A stretch of 64,000 bases of DNA. Source: Ilumatobacteraceae bacterium. GTDB lineage: Bacteria; Actinomycetota; Acidimicrobiia; Acidimicrobiales; Ilumatobacteraceae. The position numbers and the translations under genes are program-made. This document shows positions 26,477 to 35,607 of this stretch, piece after piece. The notes beneath the pieces are model-generated. The model saw nothing but the letters and a program-made list of their open reading frames with translations. It searched no databases and was not told the origin of the DNA. Positions within the stretch are counted from its first letter, which is position 1. Every line of letters starts with the position of its first letter. The DNA is taken from assembly GCA_033344875.1 (NCBI GenBank), contig JAWPMO010000001.1, positions 4,675,595 to 4,739,594 on the forward strand, given 5' to 3'.

Positions 26477-27286
26477 ATGCGACACGCGCTGACGATCCCG
26501 CCCTACGGAGATTTGGCCGACCCGGCCGCGTTGGTCGAGGTCGCGGTCGCCGCCGAGCGCTCCGGATGGGACGCCGTGTTCCTCTGGGACCACGTGCTGC
26601 GCCGTCCCGACGACCCGCAGGAGACCGCCGACCCGTGGGTGGCCATGGCGGCGATCGCCGTCGCGACCGAACGCATCCGGATCGGTCCGATGGTCACGCC
26701 GATCACCCGGCGTCGGCCGATCAAGCTGGCTCGTGAGACCACCACGCTCGACCACCTGTCCCGAGGGCGCCTGACGCTCGGGCTCGGGCTCGGCGTCGAC
26801 ACCACCCGTGAACTCAGCGCGTTCGGCGAGGTCGTCGATGCGCGTGAACGTGGCGAGCGCCTCGACGAGGGCGTCGAGTTGCTGTGCGCGTTCTGGTCGG
26901 GTGACGAGGTCGACTTCCACGGCGAGCACTTCATCGCCGATCGCGTGACCGTGCTGCCGAGGCCGTATCAACGCCCACGCATCCCCCTGTGGTTCGCTGC
27001 TCGTGGCGGGGCGACGAAGCCGGTGCGGCGTGCCGCGCGCTTCGACGGGCTCTTCCCGATCGAGGTCGACGACGACGCGCTCTCCGAGATGCTCCGGATC
27101 GTCCGGGAGGAGCGCGGCTCGCTCGACGGGTTCGATGTCGTCGTCCGCCCGGTCGACGCTGCGCAGTACGGGCGATTCGCGGACCTCGGGGTCACGTGGG
27201 CGATCACCGGGCCGGACCCCGGCGATCCGGGCGTGCTCGAACTGGCGTCGACCGACCCGACCGTCGTGTTCGGGGTCGACCGATGA
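26477..27286 (+). CDS. LLM-class (luciferase-like) flavin-dependent oxidoreductase
   Basis: 269 residues, TIM-barrel bacterial-luciferase-like fold that uses F420 or FMN. Typical blocks are VEVAVAAERSGWDAVFLWDH (about 22-41), MVTPITRRRPIKLARETTTL, SRGRLTLGLGLGVD and IPLWFAARGG. Length is at the short end of the family. ATG 26477 has GGGCGG just upstream. The stop overlaps the ATG of the next gene (ATGA), so translation of the two is coupled. Substrate and cofactor choice cannot be read from the sequence. Confidence 0.88.
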   Translation: MRHALTIPPYGDLADPAALVEVAVAAERSGWDAVFLWDHVLRRPDDPQETADPWVAMAAIAVATERIRIGPMVTPITRRRPIKLARETTTLDHLSRGRLTLGLGLGVDTTRELSAFGEVVDARERGERLDEGVELLCAFWSGDEVDFHGEHFIADRVTVLPRPYQRPRIPLWFAARGGATKPVRRAARFDGLFPIEVDDDALSEMLRIVREERGSLDGFDVVVRPVDAAQYGRFADLGVTWAITGPDPGDPGVLELASTDPTVVFGVDR

Positions 27287-27960
27287 ACGAGGCCTTCGCC
27301 GGCGACAAGAAGCAGGGTCAGTCGTTGCTCGGACCGGTCGAGCGCCGGTTCATCGACTGGGCCGTCCCCAGGATCCCCGGCCCGATCATGAGCCACCACC
27401 TGACGTCCGTGACGCTCCTGTGGTCGGCGGGCACCGTGCTGTTCGGCTGGTTGGCCACCGGCGATCGTGCGTGGCTCCACGGCGTGTCGGTGATGGTGTT
27501 CGGGCAGTGGTTGACCGACTCGCTCGACGGCACGCTCGGCAAGTACCGCAAACAGGGCCTGGTCAAGTGGGGGTTCTACATGGACCACTTGCTCGACTTC
27601 CTCTTCGCCGGTTCGATCGTGATCGCCTACTCGTTCCTGGTCGACGCCGAGTGGCTCGAGTTCCTGTTCCTGCTCCTCCTGCTCGTGACGTGCGCGACGA
27701 TGGCGGTCTCGTTCCTGTCGTTCGCGGCCACCAACCAGTTCCAGATCGCCTACTACGGCATCGGTCCGACGGAGATCCGGATCGGCTACATCGCGCTCAA
27801 CACGCTCGTGGTCTTCGCCGGCACCGACATCTTCAGCTGGGGCGTGCCCGTGGTACTCGCCCTCAACGTGGCCGCGTTCGTGATGATGGCGGCGCAGACG
27901 AGCAGCAACCTCTGGCGGATCGACCACGACGCAAACGTCGACGGCGCGCCGCGGCCCTGA
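27283..27960 (+). CDS. CDP-alcohol phosphatidyltransferase-like membrane protein
   Basis: 225 residues with about five to six membrane spans. The catalytic signature of the CDP-alcohol phosphotransferase family is recognisable at residues 79-105: D-SL-DG-TL-GK, then nine residues, G-FYM-D-HLL-D. The canonical form is DGxxAR, so Ala-Arg is replaced by Gly-Lys. The four acidic residues that bind metal are kept. The enzyme would transfer a phospho-alcohol from CDP to an acceptor in phospholipid synthesis, but the altered motif leaves the substrate open. It starts inside the stop of the LLM gene (ATGA) and ends 9 bp before the convergent metH. Confidence 0.85.
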   Translation: MNEAFAGDKKQGQSLLGPVERRFIDWAVPRIPGPIMSHHLTSVTLLWSAGTVLFGWLATGDRAWLHGVSVMVFGQWLTDSLDGTLGKYRKQGLVKWGFYMDHLLDFLFAGSIVIAYSFLVDAEWLEFLFLLLLLVTCATMAVSFLSFAATNQFQIAYYGIGPTEIRIGYIALNTLVVFAGTDIFSWGVPVVLALNVAAFVMMAAQTSSNLWRIDHDANVDGAPRP

Positions 27961-27969
27961 GCGATCAGG

Positions 27970-30900
27970 TCACGACGGCTGGTAGGCGAGGATCGTGCCG
28001 AGCAGCCGCTCGGTCTCCTCGACCGTGAGCCCCTTGCGTTCGGCGTACGACTCGACCTGATCGCGCTGGATGCGTCCGACCGCGAAGTACTTGGCGTCGG
28101 GGTGGGCGAAGTACAGCCCCGACACCGATGAACCGGGCCACATCGAGTACGACTCGGTGAGCTCGACGCCGATCCGCGTCTCGGCCTCGAGCAGTTCGAA
28201 GATCGTGACCTTCTCCGAGTGGTCGGGCTGGGCCGGATAGCCGGGGGCCGGGCGGATCCCGCGGTACGCCTCGGCGATCAGCTCCTGCGGCGTGAGCGAC
28301 TCGTCGGGCGCGTAGCCCCACAACTCGCGTCGAACCTGAGCGTGGGTTCGCTCGGCGAGGGCCTCGGCGACCCGATCGGCGAGGGCCTTGACCAGAATCG
28401 ACGAGTAGTCGTCGTTCGCTGCCTCGAACCGCTCGGCGATCGCGACCTCTTCCGGTCCGGTCGTGACCGCGAAGGCGCCGACGTGGTCGATGGTGTCGGC
28501 GGCCGGGGGAGCGATGAAGTCGCCGATCGACAGGTTCGGCTTACCGTCGCGCCGCTTGAGTTGCTGGCGGAGCCCGTGCAGGCGGCGGCCGTGCTCGGAC
28601 AGGAGGATGTCGTCGCCGTCGCGATGTGCCGGCCAGAAGCCGACGACCGCGCGCGGGAGGAACCACTGCTCGTCGACGATGCGGTCGAGCATGCGCCGGG
28701 CGTCGTCGAACAGCGATGTCGCCGTGTCGCCCATCGAGCTGTCGGTGAGGATGGCGGGGTAGCGGCCACGCAAGCCCCAGGCATGGAAGAACGGTGTCCA
28801 GTCGATGTACTCGACGAGGTCACCCACGTCGATGCCCTCGATGGTTCGGGGTCCGGTGAACGTGGGGGCGACGAGGATCGAGGGATCGCAGTCGAACTCG
28901 CCCGCGTTGACCCGGGCCTCGTCGAGCGTCAACCGGTTGCGTTCGACTTCGGCCCGTTCGTGGGAGGCGATGACGCGGGTGTACTCCGCGTCGAGGTCGG
29001 CCAGGAACTCGCCACGCTGACCGGGGTTCAGGAGCTTGGAGATGACCCCTGCAGCCCGGCTGGCGTCACCGACGTGCACGACCGGACCGCCCTCGTACGC
29101 CGGGGTCACGCGCAGCGCCGTGTGGATCCGGCTCGTGGTGGCGCCGCCGACGAGGAGCGGCACGGTGAATCCCTGACGCTGCATCTCGGAGGCGACGTTG
29201 ACCATCTCGTCGAGCGACGGCGTGATCAGCCCGGAGAGGCCGATCACGTCGGCACCGCAATCTCGGGCGGTGTCGAGGATCGTCTGGGCGTGCACCATCA
29301 CACCGAGATCGATGATGTCGTAGTTCGCGCATCCGAGCACGACGCCCACGATGTTCTTGCCGATGTCGTGGACATCGCCCTTCACGGTCGCCAGTACGAC
29401 GGTGCCGTTGGAGTTGTCGGCGATCGAGCCGCCCGCGGCGATCGCCGCTTCGCGCTCGGCTTCGAGGAACGGGGTGAGGTACGCGACCGCCTGCTTCATG
29501 ACGCGGGCCGACTTCACGACCTGTGGCAGGAACATCTTGCCGGAACCGAACAGGTCGCCGACGATGTTCATGCCGTCCATCAGCGGGCCCTCGATGACCG
29601 AGACGGGCGAGGCCAGGCGGACGCGTGACTCCTCGACGTCGGCCTCGATGAACTCGGTGATGCCGTTGACGAGCGAGTGCTCGAGCCGCTTGTCGACGTC
29701 CCAGTCACGCCATTCCTGACCGATCCGCTCCTTCACGGACGCGCCGTCGCCGACATAGTCCGTCGCTGCGTCGAGCAGACGTTCGGCTGCGTCGGACCGG
29801 CGGGCCAGCACGACGTCCTCGCACAGCTCGCGCAGCTCGGGCTCGATCTGCTCGTAGACCCCGAGCTGGCCGGCGTTGACGATGCCGAGCCGCATGCCGT
29901 TCGAGATCGCGTGGTAGAGGAACACCGAGTGCATCGCCTCGCGAACCCGTTCGTTGCCGCGGAAGGCGAATGACAGATTGGAGACGCCGCCCGAGATGTG
30001 GGAGTGCGGGTAGCGGCGGCGCAGCTCGGCGGTCGCCTCGATGAAGTCGAGGCCGTACCGATCGTGGTCGGCGATGCCGGTGGCGATCGCGAAGATGTTC
30101 GGGTCGAAGATGATGTCATCGGCGGGGAAGTCGAGTTCGCTGCGCAGCAGTTCGAACGCCCGGCTGCAGATCTCGATCTTGCGCTCGGCGGTGTCGGCCT
30201 GGCCGTCCTCGTCGAACGCCATGACGATCACGGCAGCCCCGTGGTCTCGGCACACCCTCGCCTGCTCGAGGAACTGGTCGACGCCCTCCTTCATCGAGAT
30301 GGAGTTGACGACCGCCTTCCCCTGGACGCATTCGAGCCCGGCCTCGATCACCTCGAACTTCGACGAGTCGATCATCACGGGCACGCGGGCGATGTCGGGC
30401 TCGGCGGCGATCAGGTTGAGAAACGTGACCATCGCCTGCTCGGAGTCGAGCAGGCCTTCGTCCATGTTCACGTCGATGATCTGGGCGCCGTTCTCGACCT
30501 GTTGCCGAGCGACGTCGAGCGCCTCGGCGAACTCGCCGTTGGTGATCAGGCGGCGGAACTTGGCCGAACCGGTGACGTTGGTGCGTTCACCGACGTTCAC
30601 GAACGGCACGTCGGCGGTGAGCGTGAACGATTCGAGACCCGAGAGCTGCAGGCGCGGCGCGCGTTCCTCGACACGTCGGGGGGCAAGCCCGTCGACGGCG
30701 GCGGCGATCTGCTCGATGTGGGCAGGGGTGGTGCCACAGCAGCCGCCCACGATGTTGACGAACCCGGATTCGGCGAACTCGCCGATGATGGCGGCGGTGT
30801 GTTCGGGCGTCTCGTCGTACTCGCCGAGGGCGTTCGGCAGGCCGGCGTTCGGGTACGCGCACACCAGCGTGTCGGCAAGCGTGGCGATCTCCTGGATGTA

Positions 30901-31665
30901 CGGTCGCATCTCGGCGCCACCGAGGGCGCAGTTGAGACCGACCGACAGGGGCTGCGCGTGTCGGATCGACTGCCAGAACGCGCCGACGGTCTGGCCGGAC
31001 AGCGTCCGTCCCGAACGGTCGGTGATCGTGCCCGAGATCATCAGCGGCGTGGAATGTCCGGTCTCGGCCGCATGGCGCCGCGCCGCCCAGATCGCAGCCT
31101 TGGCGTTGAGCGTGTCGAACACGGTCTCGACGAGGAGCACGTCGGCGCCGCCCTCGACCAGGCCGGCGATCTGCTCGCGATAGGCCTGGGCCAGCTCCCG
31201 GAACGTGAGCGCTCGGTAGGCCGGATCCTCGACGCGGGGCGAGAGCGACAGGGTGATGTTCGTGGGTCCGAGCGCACCGGCGACCCAGCGTGGCCGTCCG
31301 TCGGCCTGCTGAGCGTCGTCGGCCATCTCGCGGGCGAGTCGGGCGCCGGCGACGTTGAGGTCGTGCACCAGTGCTGCGTCGTCGAGGCCGTACTCGCGCT
31401 GGGCGACGGTGGTCGACGAGAAGGTGTTGGTGGTGATGATGTCGGCGCCGGCAGCGAGGTAGCTGCTGTGGAGGTGCCGGACCGCGTCGGGCTTCGACAG
31501 GATCAGGAGGTCGTTGTTGCCGGCGAGCGAACGCCCGTGGTCGGCGAACCGGTCGCCGCGGAGGTCGTCCTCGGTGACGCCGAGCGCCTGGATCTCGCTG
31601 CCGCTCGCCCCGTCGAGGATCAGGATCCGCTCGTTCGCGACCTGCCGCATGGTCTCGACGCTCAT
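27970..31665 (-). CDS. metH: Cobalamin-dependent methionine synthase
   Basis: 1231 residues; transfers the methyl group of 5-methyltetrahydrofolate to homocysteine through methylcobalamin. All four modules are present in order. The homocysteine-binding barrel (about 1-330) has zinc ligands in LNCALGG and GGCCGTTP. The pterin-binding domain (about 350-620) has [15 protein letters not shown]. The B12-binding domain (about 650-890) has [15 protein letters not shown], where His is the lower cobalt ligand. The activation domain (about 905-1231) has the late [11 protein letters not shown] and YFAVGRI blocks. The start ATG overlaps the stop of metF. Its product pair with metF closes the folate-to-methionine step. 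Last gene of the operon. Confidence 0.97.
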   Translation of the reverse strand: MSVETMRQVANERILILDGASGSEIQALGVTEDDLRGDRFADHGRSLAGNNDLLILSKPDAVRHLHSSYLAAGADIITTNTFSSTTVAQREYGLDDAALVHDLNVAGARLAREMADDAQQADGRPRWVAGALGPTNITLSLSPRVEDPAYRALTFRELAQAYREQIAGLVEGGADVLLVETVFDTLNAKAAIWAARRHAAETGHSTPLMISGTITDRSGRTLSGQTVGAFWQSIRHAQPLSVGLNCALGGAEMRPYIQEIATLADTLVCAYPNAGLPNALGEYDETPEHTAAIIGEFAESGFVNIVGGCCGTTPAHIEQIAAAVDGLAPRRVEERAPRLQLSGLESFTLTADVPFVNVGERTNVTGSAKFRRLITNGEFAEALDVARQQVENGAQIIDVNMDEGLLDSEQAMVTFLNLIAAEPDIARVPVMIDSSKFEVIEAGLECVQGKAVVNSISMKEGVDQFLEQARVCRDHGAAVIVMAFDEDGQADTAERKIEICSRAFELLRSELDFPADDIIFDPNIFAIATGIADHDRYGLDFIEATAELRRRYPHSHISGGVSNLSFAFRGNERVREAMHSVFLYHAISNGMRLGIVNAGQLGVYEQIEPELRELCEDVVLARRSDAAERLLDAATDYVGDGASVKERIGQEWRDWDVDKRLEHSLVNGITEFIEADVEESRVRLASPVSVIEGPLMDGMNIVGDLFGSGKMFLPQVVKSARVMKQAVAYLTPFLEAEREAAIAAGGSIADNSNGTVVLATVKGDVHDIGKNIVGVVLGCANYDIIDLGVMVHAQTILDTARDCGADVIGLSGLITPSLDEMVNVASEMQRQGFTVPLLVGGATTSRIHTALRVTPAYEGGPVVHVGDASRAAGVISKLLNPGQRGEFLADLDAEYTRVIASHERAEVERNRLTLDEARVNAGEFDCDPSILVAPTFTGPRTIEGIDVGDLVEYIDWTPFFHAWGLRGRYPAILTDSSMGDTATSLFDDARRMLDRIVDEQWFLPRAVVGFWPAHRDGDDILLSEHGRRLHGLRQQLKRRDGKPNLSIGDFIAPPAADTIDHVGAFAVTTGPEEVAIAERFEAANDDYSSILVKALADRVAEALAERTHAQVRRELWGYAPDESLTPQELIAEAYRGIRPAPGYPAQPDHSEKVTIFELLEAETRIGVELTESYSMWPGSSVSGLYFAHPDAKYFAVGRIQRDQVESYAERKGLTVEETERLLGTILAYQPS

Positions 31666-32510
31666 GCCGACACCGTCGCCAGGCGGTCGCAGACCGCGAG
31701 CGCAAGTTCGGAGCGGTTGAGCGTGTACAGATGCACGTGTTCGACCCCGTGCGTCGTCAGTTCCCTGATCTGGGTTGCCGCGAGGTCGGCGGCGAGTTCA
31801 TGCGTCGCCGCCCGGTCGTCGTCGAGGCCGTCGAAGCGTCGGGCGATCGCCGCCGGCATCGTGGCACCGCAACGTGCTGCGAACCGGGCGACCGCCGGGA
31901 ACGAATGGATCGGGAAGATGCCCGGGACGATCGGCACCTCCACGCCTCGGGCGCGGACCCGACGCAGGTAGTCGACGAAGTGACCGTTGTCGAAGAACAT
32001 CTGGGTCATCGCCCGGTCGGCGCCGGCGTCGACCTTCGCGGCCAACACGTCGAGGTCGTGATCGTCGGTCGGTGACTGCGGGTGGCGCTCGGGGTACGCC
32101 GACACCGATACCGAGAGATCGCCGCGACGCTTGATGGCGGCAACGAGGTCGGCGGTTGAGTGGAAACCGTCGGGGTGGGGTTCGTAGGGGGCATCGATGC
32201 CGCCGGGCGGGTCACCGCGGAGCGCCACGATGTGATCGACACCGAGGTCGAGGTACCGGTCGATGACCGCATCGACGTCGGCCCGCGACTGGCCGACGCA
32301 GGTGAGGTGGGCGGCGATCGGCGCCGACGTGGACGACCGAACTACGTCGATGGTGTCGAACGACCGCTGCCGGTCGGATCCACCCGCGCCGTACGTGACC
32401 GAGATGTAGGCCGGGTCGATGTCGTCGAGTCGAGCGACCGCCTCCGAGAGGGTGCGAAGCCCGGCGTCGGTCTTCGGCGGGAACACTTCGAAACTGACCG
32501 AGAGCGTCAT
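31662..32510 (-). CDS. metF: Methylenetetrahydrofolate reductase
   Basis: 282 residues; reduces 5,10-methylene-THF to 5-methyl-THF with FAD, feeding MetH. The barrel hallmarks are visible: SFEVFPPK at the start, [13 protein letters not shown] (about 35-47), [22 protein letters not shown] and [10 protein letters not shown]. Length is normal for a bacterial MetF. Its start overlaps the stop of the SahR-like regulator and its stop overlaps metH (both ATGA), so the three genes form one translationally coupled operon. Confidence 0.96.
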   Translation of the reverse strand: MTLSVSFEVFPPKTDAGLRTLSEAVARLDDIDPAYISVTYGAGGSDRQRSFDTIDVVRSSTSAPIAAHLTCVGQSRADVDAVIDRYLDLGVDHIVALRGDPPGGIDAPYEPHPDGFHSTADLVAAIKRRGDLSVSVSAYPERHPQSPTDDHDLDVLAAKVDAGADRAMTQMFFDNGHFVDYLRRVRARGVEVPIVPGIFPIHSFPAVARFAARCGATMPAAIARRFDGLDDDRAATHELAADLAATQIRELTTHGVEHVHLYTLNRSELALAVCDRLATVSA

Positions 32511-33535
32511 GATGCGGCTTCCTTGCTGGGCGCGAGTGCGGGGTCGTCGGACCGTTCGGCACCGGTCCGGGTGTCAATCCCGGTCCAGAGCGAGACGGTG
32601 AGGAGTTCTTCGTCGGTTCGTTCGACGCCGAGCGGTGGTTCGACGACGCGGACCGGCCCGATCGCCAGGCCCGCCTGTTCGAGCCAACCCACGAGGGTGT
32701 CGGACCGGATGCCGAGTCGCCGGTGGGCGTGATCGGAGCGCAGGAACTCGAGCGAGTGCGGGGCGAAGTCGACGATGAGCAGTCGTCCACCCGGAGCGAG
32801 CAGGTGTGCTGCTTCCCGGATGGCTCGGGCCGGGTCGTCGAGGAAGTGGAGGACCTGGTGGATGATGACGAGGTCGAAGGCGCCGCGCTCGAGCGGCGGG
32901 CTGTACACGTCGCCCTGGCGGAGATCGACCCGCCGCACCTCGGCCCGTTCGAGGTTGGCGCGGGCGACCGCCAGCATCGTGTGGCTGCTGTCGAGCCCGA
33001 CGGCGCGCTCGATCCGCTCGTGGGCGACCAGCTGGAGCATCCGACCGGTGCCGGTACCGAGGTCGAGGACCGAGCGGTAGTCGTGGTCGCCGATCGTGTC
33101 GAGGATCGCCGCCTCGACGTCGTCGTCGGTGGCGTGCAGCGAGCGGAGTTCGTCCCAGTGTTTGGCGATCGCGGTGAAGTACTGCTGCGCCTCGGCGGAC
33201 CGACGACCCCGCACCTGTTCGAGGCGGTCGAGGTCGGCGGCGCCGACCGGGTCGTGGGGATCGGTATTGGCGGTGACGTCGGCGACGAGGGCGCCGATCG
33301 GTCCCCGCGTGGTCAGTTCGAAGAACGCCCGTGTGCCCTCGCGGTGCTTGTCGACGACCCCGGCGTCGGCCAGGAGCTTGAGGTGCCGAGAGATCCGGGG
33401 CTGTGACTGCCCGAGGATCTCGGTCATGTCGGTGACCGTGAGTTCACCGTGTTGGAGCAAGAGCACGATGCGCAGTCGTGTCTCCTCCCCGATCGCCCGG
33501 AGCACGTCGAGCATCGCCGAACTGGACAGTCCCAT
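32507..33535 (-). CDS. ArsR-type HTH plus SAM-methyltransferase-like regulator (SahR-like)
   Basis: 342 residues. Residues 1-95 are an ArsR/SmtB winged helix (AIGEETRLRIVLLLQHGELT, then ILGQSQPRISRHLKLLADAG as recognition helix). Residues about 130-300 are a class I methyltransferase-like domain with the SAM motif VLDLGTGTGRMLQLVA and VIIHQVLHFLDDP. No metal-site cysteines are evident. This architecture matches SahR, described in proteobacteria as an S-adenosylhomocysteine-responsive repressor of methionine-cycle genes. Its place as first gene of a metF-metH operon supports the same role here by inference. An AT-rich palindrome lies just upstream of its start and may be its operator. Confidence 0.85.
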   Translation of the reverse strand: MGLSSSAMLDVLRAIGEETRLRIVLLLQHGELTVTDMTEILGQSQPRISRHLKLLADAGVVDKHREGTRAFFELTTRGPIGALVADVTANTDPHDPVGAADLDRLEQVRGRRSAEAQQYFTAIAKHWDELRSLHATDDDVEAAILDTIGDHDYRSVLDLGTGTGRMLQLVAHERIERAVGLDSSHTMLAVARANLERAEVRRVDLRQGDVYSPPLERGAFDLVIIHQVLHFLDDPARAIREAAHLLAPGGRLLIVDFAPHSLEFLRSDHAHRRLGIRSDTLVGWLEQAGLAIGPVRVVEPPLGVERTDEELLTVSLWTGIDTRTGAERSDDPALAPSKEAAS

Positions 33536-33544
33536 CCGGCAACC

Positions 33545-33564
33545 ATATAAGGATATCTACATAT
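33545..33564. promoter_or_regulatory. AT-rich palindromic operator candidate upstream of sahR-like/metF/metH
   Basis: ATATAAGGATATCTACATAT is a near-palindrome centred on GATATC, 10 bp upstream of the regulator start and on the opposite side from the ABC exporter. It stands out as AT-rich in a GC-rich background. A likely autoregulatory site for the ArsR-type repressor. Confidence 0.55.
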
Positions 33565-33693
33565 ACGCAAGAGGTGCGTCGGGCGGGTCCTTGGCCACTT
33601 GCGCACGCCGGCGGGTTTCGGCGACGATCGAGGGGTGTCACACCGGAACCGCTCAGCGAACTCGGGACCGCGTCCTCCGAGGGGGCGATCGCT

Positions 33694-34626
33694 GTGACCC
33701 CGCCCGCGCCCGGCCACCGGCTCGGCGTCGAGCACCTGACGAAGCGATACGGCGACCACACCGTCGTCGACGACCTGACCTTCGACGTGCCGCCGGGGCG
33801 GGTCACCGGCTTCCTCGGGCCGAACGGTTCGGGCAAGTCGACGACGATGAAGATCGTGCTCGATCTCGCCGCGGCCGACGGTGGTCGCGCCCGGATCGGC
33901 GGTCACCGTTACCGCGAGCTTCCCGAACCCTCCCGCACGGTGGGCGCGCTGATCGAGACCGACGCATTCCATCCCGGCCGCAGCGGGCGCAACCACCTTC
34001 GGGTCCTCGCCGACGCGACGGGTGTCGATCAGCGTCGGGTCGACGCCGTTCTCGACGAGGTCGGGCTCGCCGATGCAGCCGATCGTCGTGCCGGCGCCTA
34101 CTCGCTCGGTATGCGCCAGCGGCTCGGTCTCGCGGCTGCCCTCCTCGGCGAACCACCGGTGCTGATTCTCGACGAGCCCGGGAACGGCCTCGACCCGCAG
34201 GGCATTCGCACCCTTCGGAATCTGCTGCGCGACCGCGCCGCCCGAGGCGGGACGGTCTTCGTGTCGAGCCACCTGCTCGCCGAGATCGAACATCTGGCCG
34301 ATGACGTCGTGGTCATCGATCAGGGCCGACTCATCGCGCACGGCCCGCTGGCCGAGCTCCGCCGCGCGTCGATGCTGGTGCGGAGCTCCGATGCGAGCGG
34401 GCTCGCCCGGGTGCTCGAGGCGGCTGGGGCGACGACCGAGACCGAGGGTACCGACGGGCTGATCGTGAGCGGGATGGAGAGCGATGAGATCGGCGATCGT
34501 GCGTTCGCCGGCGGCATCGCCGTCCACGAACTCACGAGGCGCGCCGGCTCGCTGGAGGAACTGTTCCTCGACTGGACCGCACACGCGTCGGCCGACCAAC
34601 CGTCGGCCGCGGAGGATCCGGCATGA
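33694..34626 (+). CDS. ABC transporter ATP-binding protein
   Basis: 310 residues. Walker A is GPNGSGKST (about 44-52), the ABC signature is the variant YSLGMRQRLGLAAALL, Walker B is VLILDEPGNGLDP and the H-loop is VSSHLL. The first three match drug/antibiotic exporter ATPases of the DrrA/CcmA type. GTG 33694 is preceded by GAGGGGG. The stop overlaps the ATG of the permease gene, giving a two-gene exporter. Divergent from the sahR-like operon, with about 160 bp between; the substrate is unknown. Confidence 0.92.
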   Translation: MTPPAPGHRLGVEHLTKRYGDHTVVDDLTFDVPPGRVTGFLGPNGSGKSTTMKIVLDLAAADGGRARIGGHRYRELPEPSRTVGALIETDAFHPGRSGRNHLRVLADATGVDQRRVDAVLDEVGLADAADRRAGAYSLGMRQRLGLAAALLGEPPVLILDEPGNGLDPQGIRTLRNLLRDRAARGGTVFVSSHLLAEIEHLADDVVVIDQGRLIAHGPLAELRRASMLVRSSDASGLARVLEAAGATTETEGTDGLIVSGMESDEIGDRAFAGGIAVHELTRRAGSLEELFLDWTAHASADQPSAAEDPA

Positions 34627-35375
34627 GCACGCGTTCGTCTCGTCTCGTCCGCTCCGAGCTTCGCAAGCTCACCACCACCAAGATGCCGCTCGCGTTCCTC
34701 GCCGTGCTCGTCGTGATCGCCGGACTCAACGCGTTCGCGGTGGTCGCCGGAACCGACATGGATGGCAGCAAGGCATTCATCTCGACGGCCGCCGACCAGC
34801 AGTCGCTGATGGCCTTCGCGTTCAACGCCTTCGTCGGCGCCGGCCTGTTCGGCGCGATCGCCGTCGCTCGAGAGTACGGGCACCACACGGTCATCCCGAT
34901 GTTCCTCGCCTCGCCACGTCGATCCCGTGCCGCGTTCGCTCAGTTGGTCGCTGTCGCCGTCGGAGGTTGTGTGATGAGCTTGATCGGTGCGGCGCTCACC
35001 GTCACCGCCGTCGCGTTGGCGATCCCGACCACCGAGTACGGCTTCCTCGTCTCGGCCGGTGGCGTCGCCCGCGTGATCGGGGCCTCGGGGCTCGTCGGCG
35101 CGGCTGGAGCGGTGCTCGGGGCCGGCATCGGCACGATCGTCCGCAACGTCGGTGGCGCGGTCACGCTCACGTTCTTCACGTTCATGATCGCGCCGGGGCT
35201 CATCGTGCAGATCGCCGGCGGGACGGCGTCGTGGATGCCGGCGACGCTAGCCAACGTGCTCTCCGGCACCGTCGACGACGTGAGCCCGCCCGCCGCGTTG
35301 CTCGCGATCGCGGTCTGGGCCGCGATCCCTGCGGCGATCGGCCTGGCTGTCGTGGAGCGGCGTGATGTCGGCTGA
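34623..35375 (+). CDS. ABC-2-type transporter permease
   Basis: 250 residues with about six membrane spans, arranged as in ABC-2 permeases: the first span after RKLTTTKMPLAFLAVLVVIA, a large extracytoplasmic loop at about 42-55, and further spans at about 60, 105, 145, 180 and 228. Translationally coupled (ATGA) to the ATPase upstream. Together they form a simple exporter; an antibiotic-type substrate is possible but unsupported. Confidence 0.87.
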   Translation: MSTRSSRLVRSELRKLTTTKMPLAFLAVLVVIAGLNAFAVVAGTDMDGSKAFISTAADQQSLMAFAFNAFVGAGLFGAIAVAREYGHHTVIPMFLASPRRSRAAFAQLVAVAVGGCVMSLIGAALTVTAVALAIPTTEYGFLVSAGGVARVIGASGLVGAAGAVLGAGIGTIVRNVGGAVTLTFFTFMIAPGLIVQIAGGTASWMPATLANVLSGTVDDVSPPAALLAIAVWAAIPAAIGLAVVERRDVG

Positions 35376-35402
35376 GCGTTCCGTCTCGACGGCCCGGTTC
35401 AG

Positions 35403-35606
35403 CTAGTGCCGTTCGTTGCCGCGTCGGTAGTTGCCGGTCGCCCGCGCCATCAGGTGCTGCGCTTGGTCGACTGACGCTGACGCGAGTCGGTCGAGCAGCC
35501 GTAGGGCGGCCCGGCCTCGCACGACGGTGACGACCCGGCCGTCCCGACCGATCGCGACCTCGCCGTTCTTGCGCGCCGTCCAGGTGAACCCGGTCGGCGG
35601 CGGCAT
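35403..35606 (-). CDS. Small conserved hypothetical protein downstream of glnS
   Basis: 67 residues from ATG 35606, one base after the glnS stop, so almost certainly co-transcribed with it. The sequence reads like a small basic domain: TARKNGEVAIGRDGRVVTVVRG, then AALRLLDRL, and a terminal ARATGNYRRGNE. The GNYRRGNE tail looks conserved, recalling small actinobacterial hypothetical proteins. No known catalytic motif and no assigned function. Confidence 0.65.
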   Translation of the reverse strand: MPPPTGFTWTARKNGEVAIGRDGRVVTVVRGRAALRLLDRLASASVDQAQHLMARATGNYRRGNERH

Positions 35607-35607
35607 G

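Noticed and set aside
28219-31971. Long + strand frames opposite metH
   Set aside because: Arg/Val/Asp-rich shadow frames. metH is complete on the minus strand.
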